Positions 12,101 to 18,337 of a stretch of DNA of 18,452 bases are shown piece after piece; position 1 is the first letter of the stretch, and the number at the start of each line of letters is the position of its first letter. Both the position numbers and the translations under genes were made by a program. The stretch spans positions 1-18,452 of the forward strand of contig JBQTJY010000029.1 in assembly GCA_052386635.1 (NCBI GenBank), read 5' to 3'. The DNA is from VHBM01 sp052386635 (GTDB taxonomy: Archaea; Thermoproteota; Nitrososphaeria; Nitrososphaerales; Nitrosopumilaceae). The notes under the pieces were generated by a model. It was not told the DNA's origin. It was given only the letters and a program-made list of their open reading frames with translations, and made no database searches.

Positions 12101-12895
12101 TTATCCAAGGCTAGCTATTAGAGGAATAATATCCTTTTTAACACCAACAATCATCGGTGTATCGACTTTGATATACCGAGAAACTTTGGTTTCCCTAAGC
12201 TCCATGATAAGATTTTGAAATGCTTGTAAATCATCTGTTTCAAAGGCTAGCATAAATTCCGCATCATGAATTCCAAAAGAATATGTCGTGTTAAGAATAA
12301 CTTGTGGATATTTCTTACCAATTTGGATGTGTTCGTCCATCATTTGCTGTCTTTCTTGGACAGAAAGCAGGTACCATTCTCGTGTCTTGATAAATGGATA
12401 CACTATGACGTATTGTTTTTGTTCTTCGCCTGGAAGCCATCCATGACCTTTTGTTCCCTTTGCATAAATTGACGGTCTAGTGTTTGAGAGATAAACATGA
12501 GTTGGATAGATGTATTTTCCAAATACTGTAAGGTAGATTTTTGAAATAATATCCTGTATTTCTTCTAGCGATTCAGATGCAAACCAAAGCAGAAATTCGG
12601 CATCATCACGTAGCCCCAAAGTCGAATATGATCTGAATCTCACATTTGACCTTTTAATGATATTTTCAACCTCTTTTGCAGATTCCTCCTTTGCCAGATC
12701 AGCCATCCATCTCCATTTAGGGTCGATTTTGAAAAACGAGAAACTAAAGAACACCTTTTTATCACTCATAGATGATTCGGTGCCCATTTCTTTCATCTCT
12801 TGTTCAATACTATCCTTAAGTTCTTGCATTGCATTTTGTGCTTTTTGTAATATGTTTTGTAATTCGTCTTGATATTTTTGAACATCATAACTCAT
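12101..12895 (-). CDS. Chlorite dismutase-family heme protein (ChdC/HemQ-like)
   Basis: This is a Cld superfamily protein of 264 residues. The two ferredoxin-like repeats are visible from the parallel segments YSTLGLRDDAEFLLWF (90-105) and YSFGIHDAEFMLAF (205-218). Residues matching the coproheme decarboxylase site are Y166 and K170 (YPFIK), W174 and the proximal heme ligand H189 (MMDEH). Residues 1-45 form an extra acidic helical extension. True chlorite dismutases need a distal arginine, which I cannot identify, so a ChdC-like role (coproheme to heme b, using peroxide) or heme binding is favoured. The ATG follows a TATA-like TTATTATAA (about 12920-12930) and an AT-rich leader. The DUF1802 gene starts immediately after the stop. 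Alternatives are a heme sensor or peroxidase. Confidence 0.88.
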   Translation of the reverse strand: MSYDVQKYQDELQNILQKAQNAMQELKDSIEQEMKEMGTESSMSDKKVFFSFSFFKIDPKWRWMADLAKEESAKEVENIIKRSNVRFRSYSTLGLRDDAEFLLWFASESLEEIQDIISKIYLTVFGKYIYPTHVYLSNTRPSIYAKGTKGHGWLPGEEQKQYVIVYPFIKTREWYLLSVQERQQMMDEHIQIGKKYPQVILNTTYSFGIHDAEFMLAFETDDLQAFQNLIMELRETKVSRYIKVDTPMIVGVKKDIIPLIASLG

Positions 12896-12917
12896 AATAT
12901 CAGATTGAATTTTGCTC

Positions 12918-12933
12918 CCTTATAATAATAAAA
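12918..12933 (-). promoter_or_regulatory. TATA region for the cld-like operon
   Basis: Minus-strand TTTTATTATTATAAGG is centred about 29 nt before the ATG at 12895, in the 60-nt gap after sufC. The operon may therefore have its own promoter in addition to readthrough from sufC. Confidence 0.45.
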
Positions 12934-12955
12934 TCTTGTTTTTTGAATTATCTGC

Positions 12956-13723
12956 TTACTGGCTTTCTAAAACCCAGTCATAGCCTTTTAGTTCTAATTC
13001 ATCTGCCAAGGAAGCATTTCCACTTTTTAGAATCTTGCCTTGTGCAAAAACATGAACATAGTCCAACTTTTTAAGAAATTTTAAAATTCTGGCATAATGA
13101 GTGATGACAATTATTGTAGAATCTTTGTCTGAAACCTCGCTGATTGCTTTTGCAACAGACTGAACAGCATCAATGTCAAGACCAGAATCTGGCTCGTCTA
13201 GTATTGAGACTGTTGGTTTGAGTACTGCCATCTGCAATACCTCCGATCTTTTCTTTTCTCCACCAGAGAATCCCTCATTGAGATATCTTGTTAGAAAATC
13301 ATCTTGTAATCCAACTTTGTGTAAATTGTCTTTGAGATATTTTTGAAATTCTCTTACTGTAATGAAAACTTCTCTGTTGCTACCTTGAAGTGATTTACTT
13401 AGTGCATTGTATGCTGTTCTAAGAAAATGTGAGTAACCAACTCCAGAAACTTCAGTTGGATACTGAAATCCTAGAAAGAGTCCTCGCTTTGCTCTTTCAT
13501 CTGTTGAAAGATCTAAAATGCTTTGACCGTCAAGTAAAATGTCGCCCTTTGTGACTTCGTATTTTGGGTGAGCAAGTAGTGTATATGCAAGTGTGCTTTT
13601 GCCTGATCCGTTTGGACCCATTAGGGCATGAACCTCACCAGGACCTGTCTTTAGATTTACTCCTTTGAGTATTTGCTTTCCCTCTCTTTGAACATAAAGA
13701 TCCTTGATTTCTAAAACGGCCAT
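12956..13723 (-). CDS. sufC: Fe-S cluster assembly ATPase SufC
   Basis: SufC is the ABC-type ATPase of the SUF iron-sulfur assembly machine, working in the cytoplasm with SufB and SufD. The 255-residue product has Walker A GPNGSGKST (36-44), the Q-loop FQYP (86-89), the SufC-type signature FSGGEKKRSE (152-161), Walker B with TVSILDEPDSGLD (171-183) and the switch histidine H209. There is no transmembrane segment. The ATG is preceded by a TATA-like GGTTATATT about 29 nt upstream. No sufB or sufD gene is in the window: the next gene on the strand is the Cld-family gene after 60 nt. That is unusual, because suf genes are normally clustered. The nearby heme genes give a loose iron-cofactor theme. 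Confidence 0.95.
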   Translation of the reverse strand: MAVLEIKDLYVQREGKQILKGVNLKTGPGEVHALMGPNGSGKSTLAYTLLAHPKYEVTKGDILLDGQSILDLSTDERAKRGLFLGFQYPTEVSGVGYSHFLRTAYNALSKSLQGSNREVFITVREFQKYLKDNLHKVGLQDDFLTRYLNEGFSGGEKKRSEVLQMAVLKPTVSILDEPDSGLDIDAVQSVAKAISEVSDKDSTIIVITHYARILKFLKKLDYVHVFAQGKILKSGNASLADELELKGYDWVLESQ

Positions 13724-13801
13724 ACGTGCACTTGAGGCCTTTTCTCCAATATAACCCCGACGAATTTTAGCTAATCCTAAGCAGGTTCATCCTAGTTTTT
13801 G

Positions 13802-13828
13802 AATAAAGAAAAAAAGAAAAAAAGAGAG
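13802..13828 (-). terminator. T-rich terminator after TFB
   Basis: Read on the minus strand, T-runs (seven Ts, C, seven Ts, C, three Ts) begin just after the TFB stop, the usual form of an archaeal intrinsic terminator. It should separate the Gar1-TFB message from sufC. Confidence 0.6.
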
Positions 13829-14788
13829 TTAGTTTTTGGCAAGTAATGGCCGTAAAGTTACCTTGAGTCTATAGCTTGCTAGGATCTCTTTACACCTGTT
13901 TCGTATTGTGACCTCTGTAACACCTGCAACGCTTGATACATCGCGTTGAAGAACGCTTTGACCTAGCAGAATAGATGCTACGTACAAATATGCTGCGGCA
14001 ATGCCGTTTGGTGCCTTTCCATCTGCAAGATTGTTGTTCTTTGTTTTTTGTGCAATTTCTAAAGCTAGTCTTTCTACTCGTACATCTGTTTTTGTCAAGT
14101 TAGCAATTTTTGAGATGTACTTGTCCATTGTTAGTACCGGTGCAGTATCAGTACCAAGCTCCATTACCAAAGTTCGATAGTAACGTGCTGCAAGTTTTGT
14201 CTTTGCCTTTACATCTTTTGGCTGGCATACTCCCTTGCAGATTTCCTCAAGGGATCTTACTACATTGCATTGTTTACATGCCATGTATACTGTCGCTGCA
14301 GAGATACTTGTTACTGATTTTCCCTTTACCTCGACTTTTCCATCTAGGTTTCTATAGATCATAGATGCTGTCTCAAGTACATTTTTTGGAAGAGAAACAT
14401 TCTCACATGTCTCGCCAATTCTTGATAAAACATTTGAGAGTCTCCTTTCTCGTGGTGATGAAACCCGTACTCTTTGTTGCCATTTTCTCAGGTTGTACAT
14501 CTGGTTTGCTACTTGGGAGCTGATAGTTTTTCCGCTAAAGTCTTTGGTGCTAATAGAAATCTCTGTTGTTATTCCAAGGTCATGTTGAGAATAGGTAGTT
14601 TGACCTGTTGCTCTAGCTAATCGCATTTTGTCTTCAAGATTTGAGCTTCTCGTTTCTGGACCATAGTCTGCCATTTGTTCTGCTACGACAATGCCGCATG
14701 TAGAACAAATCAGTTCGCCGCTCTGAACGTCATCAATAAGTGATGATTTGCATTCAGGACAGCTTGTTTGTATTTCTAATGTATTCAC
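13829..14788 (-). CDS. tfb: Transcription initiation factor IIB (TFB)
   Basis: TFB recruits RNA polymerase to TBP-bound promoters and sets the start site and direction through the BRE. The 319-residue product has an N-terminal zinc ribbon (C10, C13, C28, C31) and a B-reader/linker region (about 38-75, including DYGPETRSSN). Two cyclin-type repeats follow (about 110-205 and 210-305), with the GKSVTSISAATVYMACK and GKAPNGIAAAYLYVAS signatures, and the DNA-recognition helix SSVAGVTEVTIRNRCKE near 283-299. The start is a GTG overlapping the Gar1 stop (GTGA), with AGGAG (14798-14802) 9 nt upstream. Archaea of this group usually have several TFBs; this one, beside Gar1 and SRP19, is probably the housekeeping copy. 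Confidence 0.97.
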   Translation of the reverse strand: MNTLEIQTSCPECKSSLIDDVQSGELICSTCGIVVAEQMADYGPETRSSNLEDKMRLARATGQTTYSQHDLGITTEISISTKDFSGKTISSQVANQMYNLRKWQQRVRVSSPRERRLSNVLSRIGETCENVSLPKNVLETASMIYRNLDGKVEVKGKSVTSISAATVYMACKQCNVVRSLEEICKGVCQPKDVKAKTKLAARYYRTLVMELGTDTAPVLTMDKYISKIANLTKTDVRVERLALEIAQKTKNNNLADGKAPNGIAAAYLYVASILLGQSVLQRDVSSVAGVTEVTIRNRCKEILASYRLKVTLRPLLAKN

Positions 14789-15051
14789 TTTCTATTTCTC
14801 CTGAATTTTTTATAATTTGCAGGAGTCGACGCAAGTGCGAAAATTTTTTTACCAATGTATTTCTTGACGTTGTTGGTTAACGGAATTGCTGATGCATATG
14901 GTTTTGCAACAGGACCAATTAATTCTGTCACTTTTGCAACTTTGTCAAGCTTTTCGTCACAGAGAACTTGTCCCTCATCAACAACTTTGGTGAGTTTTAC
15001 AATTACTCTGCCACTATTGGCCAAATGCAAAATTTCCCCTACCTCCTGCAA
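14785..15051 (-). CDS. gar1: H/ACA RNP protein Gar1
   Basis: Gar1 is a subunit of the H/ACA ribonucleoprotein that guides pseudouridine formation in rRNA. The 88-residue protein has the typical start GEILHLANSGRVIVKL (5-20), the central six-stranded barrel with IGPVAKPYASA (45-55) and a basic C-terminal tail (KKFRRNRK). The TTG at 15051 is the only codon in frame that keeps the family's first strand (GxxLH); an in-frame TAA lies just before it. AGGAGG lies inside the first codons and could favour the TTG at codon 8, but that would remove the conserved GEIL, so I keep the longer form. The stop overlaps the TFB start by 4 nt. A TATA-like TATGATAA (about 15076-15083) lies about 28 nt upstream. 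Confidence 0.9.
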   Translation of the reverse strand: MQEVGEILHLANSGRVIVKLTKVVDEGQVLCDEKLDKVAKVTELIGPVAKPYASAIPLTNNVKKYIGKKIFALASTPANYKKFRRNRK

Positions 15052-15095
15052 TTAATTGCAAAGCTATTCCGCAGTTATCATAGACTTCTGTCAAA

Positions 15096-15116
15096 ATTAC
15101 TTTAGCTAAAAGTAAT
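15096..15116. repeat. Perfect 8-bp inverted repeat between SRP19 and Gar1
   Basis: ATTACTTT (15096-15103) and AAAGTAAT (15109-15116) pair perfectly around a 5-nt AGCTA spacer. On the minus strand the hairpin is followed by TTTTG, so it could act as an attenuator or terminator after SRP19. Alternatively it is an operator about 15-20 nt upstream of the Gar1-TFB TATA region. Confidence 0.5.
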
Positions 15117-15124
15117 ATTGTATC

Positions 15125-15424
15125 TTACTTTGATTGTTTTGCTCTTTTTGCAACCAGTTTTTGAGAAATTTTGTCAAGAATTTTTGTTTTTGATGATCCT
15201 TTTGGTAACACAACATATCCTGATCTGACATAAGGTCGTTTTGGAAATCGTACCTTATCGTCAGATTCTTTTATTTCAAACCCCGCATCTTTTACAGCAT
15301 CAATTAATTCATTAAGTGATGGATCAAAAACACATTTTTCTTTTGCAAGTTTTCTTCCTTTATTTTTTGGCAATGTCTTATTGAAATAATCCAACCAGAT
15401 TACGACATGCTCGTAATCTTTCAT
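15125..15424 (-). CDS. srp19: Signal recognition particle protein SRP19
   Basis: SRP19 binds 7S RNA helices 6 and 8 and prepares the particle for SRP54, which targets secreted and membrane proteins. The 99-residue product shows the family core: VVIWLDYFNKTLPKNKGRKL (7-26) at the RNA-binding start, then the KEKCVFDPSLNELIDAVKDAGF-type segment (28-49). A basic FPKRPYVRSGYVVLP region (60-74) and a Lys-rich tail follow. The ATG is 4 nt after the S8e stop, so the two genes are co-transcribed. The gene order S8e-SRP19-Gar1-TFB on one strand groups translation, export, RNA modification and transcription functions. Confidence 0.94.
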   Translation of the reverse strand: MKDYEHVVIWLDYFNKTLPKNKGRKLAKEKCVFDPSLNELIDAVKDAGFEIKESDDKVRFPKRPYVRSGYVVLPKGSSKTKILDKISQKLVAKRAKQSK

Positions 15425-15428
15425 ACAA

Positions 15429-15809
15429 TCACTTTACTAAAATTGCGTTAACTATGCCATGCTGTCCAGGTCTTGAGACTACTTTACACTTGCCATCTTC
15501 AGTTTCAAGTATTGCACCTTTTGTGATAACACCACGTCGTTGATAGTCGTTGTTAGTTGGATTTTCAAGAACTCGAAGAATTTTTGTTTTTTTCACTTTT
15601 GCATCAGCTAATGCCAAGTTTACAAAATCAATTGTCTTCAACGCTGTTTTTTGATTCTTACCACGCACCTTTCTTGTTACTGTAACTTGAGCTTGTGTGA
15701 GTGCTTCGTTTGGATATCTATCCATCTCGTATTTTCTTCTTGTTCTTAATGGGTGTCGTCTTCCACCTGTTATTTTACTTGTTGCCAAGTTCTCGATTGA
15801 CTTTTTCAC
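15429..15809 (-). CDS. rps8e: Ribosomal protein S8e
   Basis: S8e is a small-subunit ribosomal protein shared by archaea and eukaryotes. The sequence shows the family N-terminus KKSIENLATSKITGGRRHPL, the RRKYEMDRYPNEA segment and the C-terminal beta barrel with the ITKGAILETEDGKCKVVSRPGQHG region. I place the start at the GTG 15807-15809, giving 126 residues beginning VKKSIENL. A GTG six codons earlier (15825-15827) lies only about 8 nt from the TATA box (15832-15838), too close to be in the transcript. The chosen GTG is about 26 nt from that box, right for a leaderless mRNA. SRP19 follows after 4 nt. Confidence 0.94.
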   Translation of the reverse strand: MKKSIENLATSKITGGRRHPLRTRRKYEMDRYPNEALTQAQVTVTRKVRGKNQKTALKTIDFVNLALADAKVKKTKILRVLENPTNNDYQRRGVITKGAILETEDGKCKVVSRPGQHGIVNAILVK

Positions 15810-15831
15810 AAAAAAACCATACAACACTCTA

Positions 15832-15838
15832 ATTTATA
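15832..15838 (-). promoter_or_regulatory. TATA box for the S8e-SRP19 unit
   Basis: Minus-strand TATAAAT is centred about 26 nt upstream of the GTG at 15809. It decides between two in-frame GTG codons and marks the start of the S8e transcript. Confidence 0.6.
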
Positions 15839-15871
15839 CAAAACGCGGATAATGCGTGGTTGATGGACTAA

Positions 15872-16441
15872 TTACTGTGTTACAGTAATGGGCTGTTCTA
15901 CTGGTACAGAAGAATGTGAAGTCTTTCTGACCTTTTTGAACAGTTTTTGCTTGAGTGTATCTGCATCGCCTTGAATACCAAAGTATTTTTTGAATTTTTC
16001 AGTAGTCATGTAAATTTTTAGTCTGCCAACATTTTGATGTTCGATAAAATCAAGCTGTCTTAATTCTTTAAGATGTGTATAGACGCCACTGCCTCTTGTT
16101 TCAACTAGCTGTTTTGATGAAATGGGTTGCATGTATGCAATGTATGACAAAGTTTTGAGTGTTGAGCTTGGAAGAATTGGTTTTGATGCATAGCGTCTAA
16201 TAGATGCGTTGTATTCTGGTTTTAGCTGAAATACATAAGATCCATCAGGTAAGGTAACAATTTCAAGTGCCCTAAAGGCTGATTTGGTTTTTTTCATGAT
16301 GTTTGTAAGCAAAGCAAGAGTTCTTTTCCTAGATTCCGTACCTGAAGCCTTGATTAGCTCTTCTACGCTCAAAGGCCTTCCTGCAGAATAAAGCGCAGCC
16401 TCTAGTTTTGCCGTAGCCTCGTCATCGTTTATGTCTACCAT
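15872..16441 (-). CDS. scpB: Segregation and condensation protein ScpB
   Basis: ScpB is the winged-helix dimer subunit that, with ScpA, binds SMC to form the prokaryotic condensin used in chromosome compaction and segregation. The 189-residue product has the first winged helix with LEAALYSAGRPLSVEELIK (13-31) and the second with KPILPSSTLKTLSYIAYMQP (87-106). The RGSGVYTHLKELRQLDFIE segment (115-133) follows, as in the family. The C-terminal 25 residues are poorly conserved and Ser/Pro/Val-rich. The ATG directly follows the scpA stop, so translation is coupled. No smc gene is in the window. Confidence 0.93.
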   Translation of the reverse strand: MVDINDDEATAKLEAALYSAGRPLSVEELIKASGTESRKRTLALLTNIMKKTKSAFRALEIVTLPDGSYVFQLKPEYNASIRRYASKPILPSSTLKTLSYIAYMQPISSKQLVETRGSGVYTHLKELRQLDFIEHQNVGRLKIYMTTEKFKKYFGIQGDADTLKQKLFKKVRKTSHSSVPVEQPITVTQ

Positions 16442-17140
16442 CTATTTGGTCACCTCAGTTGTGCCTAATCCTGTTATTTCCTTATTTGCCATTGTTATTT
16501 TGATATCTTCGTCAATTTGTTCAAGTTCGACCTTTTGGTCCTTGGCTAGGAACAGTATAGCAAAAAAGCATCTTATGGCATCAATTGGCTCCAAGTCAGC
16601 TACAATATTACGCAACAAGCCAGAGCCAGTAGGGCTGATTTTACCAACGATTAATTCTTCATATTTTCCAATTAAGTTTTCAAGCGAGATAAAATAGTCC
16701 TTAAAATCAGGAGTCTCAAGAGGCTCAAAGCTCATCTGGCCTCCCCTTCGTGACCGTGGGTTTGCAATAGAGCCTATCAGGTTTTCAAGCAGTCCTAAGA
16801 GTTCGTCTAGTGTTACAGGATATGTTGATTCATGTCTATACGGTATTTGTAACAACTCAATGTCAATATCGGATCTTTGCCGTAATGGTTTTGTTTCCAT
16901 TGCTGCCTTTTGCAGTGCAAAGATGCTCTCAACTTTCATTCTATGAATCAGAGACGAAGACAATGCTGCCATGCCTGCCACACGTAGATCCTTTTTTCCA
17001 GCCTGGTTTAGCAGTTTTATTAAAAGCTCTAGTATCTTAATAATGTCAATTTCCCAAACATCTTTTTTCGTGACTATGGCAGGATTAAATAAAATGTTTA
17101 ATGGGGCTTGTGAGATGTTTGGTTCTGTTTCTTCACTCAC
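16442..17140 (-). CDS. scpA: Segregation and condensation protein ScpA
   Basis: ScpA is the kleisin that bridges the SMC heads in prokaryotic condensin. The 232-residue product has the N-terminal kleisin segment, INLLNQAG-like (KDVWEIDIIKILELLIKLLN, about 25-44, then AGMAALSSSLIHRMK at 55-69). A divergent middle with an acidic/Pro-Arg loop (about 95-155) follows. The C-terminal winged helix carries PIDAIRCFFAILFLAKDQKVELEQ (about 184-207), matching the usual end where ScpA binds the SMC cap. The start is a GTG with a TATA-like box (17163-17170) centred about 26 nt upstream. scpB follows with no spacer. It is divergent from the alcohol dehydrogenase gene. Confidence 0.92.
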   Translation of the reverse strand: MSEETEPNISQAPLNILFNPAIVTKKDVWEIDIIKILELLIKLLNQAGKKDLRVAGMAALSSSLIHRMKVESIFALQKAAMETKPLRQRSDIDIELLQIPYRHESTYPVTLDELLGLLENLIGSIANPRSRRGGQMSFEPLETPDFKDYFISLENLIGKYEELIVGKISPTGSGLLRNIVADLEPIDAIRCFFAILFLAKDQKVELEQIDEDIKITMANKEITGLGTTEVTK

Positions 17141-17162
17141 AACAAAAAACTCTATCTAACCA

Positions 17163-17170
17163 AATAATAT
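17163..17170 (-). promoter_or_regulatory. TATA box for scpA-scpB
   Basis: Minus-strand ATATTATT is centred about 26 nt before the GTG at 17140, the leaderless spacing. Confidence 0.5.
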
Positions 17171-17207
17171 CTAGACGCTCTATTTTTTTGTCGCATCCAG
17201 TCAACTC

Positions 17208-17219
17208 TTATATTATAAT
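17208..17219 (+). promoter_or_regulatory. TATA box for the alcohol dehydrogenase gene
   Basis: CTTATATTATAA lies about 24 nt before the TTG at 17238. With the scpA box it makes a compact divergent promoter region of about 97 bp. Confidence 0.5.
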
Positions 17220-17237
17220 GGAAAAAAGATCACGGCA

Positions 17238-18314
17238 TTGAAGGCAGCACGCATTACAGGGCCAAATGAACCATTACAGATGGTAGAGCTTGAATCCCCA
17301 AAACCAAATGAAAATCAGGTAGTGATTAAGGTAAAATCTGTTGGTGTTTGCCACAGTGATTTACACTTGTGGGAAGGAGGCTATGATTTAGGTGATGGTA
17401 AATTTATGAAAGTAACTGATCGTGGTGTAAAATACCCTGTAACGCCAGGGCATGAGATTGTAGGAACAATTATGGAGATTGGTAAAGGCGTAACTGGTTT
17501 TTCACAAGGTGATGTTGTTCTAGTTTATCCTTGGCAAGGGTGTGGCAAATGTCCAGGTTGTAAGGCTGGGAATGAAAATCTTTGTGACGCACCACGTTCT
17601 ATGGGCGTATTTCAAGATGGAGGTTATGCTGACGTTGTCATGATTCCTCATTACAAATATCTTGCAAAAATTGAAGGCGTTGATCCTGATGCCGCAACCT
17701 CGCTTGCATGCTCTGGTTTGACTGCTTATACTGCCATAAAAAAAGCAAATATCAACTCTCCAGAATTTTTAGTTATTGTGGGTGCTGGCGGTCTTGGTCT
17801 TATGGGAATACAAATTGCTAAGGCAATTACCAAATCTAAAATCATCTGCGTTGATTTGGATGATAAGCGATTAGAAACAGCCAAAAAATTAGGTGCGGAT
17901 TTTGTTGTAAATTCAAATGTTATTGGTTCTGTTACCACAGGATCAGGAAATGCTGCACAAAAAATCATTTCGTTATGTAATAACAAAGGTGCTGATAGTG
18001 TAATTGACTTTGTTAATGCACCAAATACTGCCAATATGGGATTGGCTGTTTTAAGAAAACGAGGAAACTTAATCTTGGTTGGACTATTTGGCGGCTCTTT
18101 AGACATTTCATTAGTAACTATTCCACTCAAAGCAATTACCATTCAAGGCGCATATACTGGAAACTATAATGACATGCTAGAGCTAATCGATTTAGCAAAG
18201 AAGGGTATAATCAAACCAGTAATATCAAAAAGATATTCCTTGGATGATGCAAATCAAGCTCTTCATGATCTAAAAGATAGGAAAATTATTGGACGAGCAG
18301 TAATTAATCCATAA
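17238..18314 (+). CDS. Zinc-dependent alcohol dehydrogenase (MDR family)
   Basis: This is a medium-chain NAD(P)-dependent zinc alcohol dehydrogenase, 358 residues, close in layout to the Sulfolobus enzyme. Catalytic zinc ligands are C38 (VGVCHSDLH), H72-E73 (TPGHEIVG) and C158. The structural zinc site has four cysteines, C102, C105, C108 and C116. The coenzyme loop is GAGGLG (182-187), and the acidic D206 at the end of the second strand suggests NAD rather than NADP. The start is a TTG about 24 nt from a TATA box (leaderless); no better codon is near. The gene is divergent from scpA, with no metabolic neighbours in view. The alcohol or aldehyde substrate cannot be read from sequence. Confidence 0.95.
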   Translation: MKAARITGPNEPLQMVELESPKPNENQVVIKVKSVGVCHSDLHLWEGGYDLGDGKFMKVTDRGVKYPVTPGHEIVGTIMEIGKGVTGFSQGDVVLVYPWQGCGKCPGCKAGNENLCDAPRSMGVFQDGGYADVVMIPHYKYLAKIEGVDPDAATSLACSGLTAYTAIKKANINSPEFLVIVGAGGLGLMGIQIAKAITKSKIICVDLDDKRLETAKKLGADFVVNSNVIGSVTTGSGNAAQKIISLCNNKGADSVIDFVNAPNTANMGLAVLRKRGNLILVGLFGGSLDISLVTIPLKAITIQGAYTGNYNDMLELIDLAKKGIIKPVISKRYSLDDANQALHDLKDRKIIGRAVINP

Positions 18315-18336
18315 AAATTTTTTTATAAAAAATTAT
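18313..18336. terminator. Bidirectional T/A-rich terminator
   Basis: A run of A5, T7 and A6 lies between the alcohol dehydrogenase stop and the 3' end of the convergent tRNA-Tyr gene. It provides a U-tract for both directions. Confidence 0.45.
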
Positions 18337-18337
18337 G

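Noticed and set aside
12101..12895. True chlorite dismutase activity
   Set aside because: The distal arginine of chlorite-degrading members cannot be placed with confidence, and the Y166/K170/W174/H189 pattern fits coproheme decarboxylase-type proteins better.
15810..15827. S8e start at GTG 15827
   Set aside because: It lies only about 8 nt from the TATA box, too close to be transcribed, and the added residues do not match the family's N-terminus.
17726..18142. 138-codon minus-strand frame inside the alcohol dehydrogenase gene
   Set aside because: It is a shadow of a well-supported enzyme, with no recognisable protein features.
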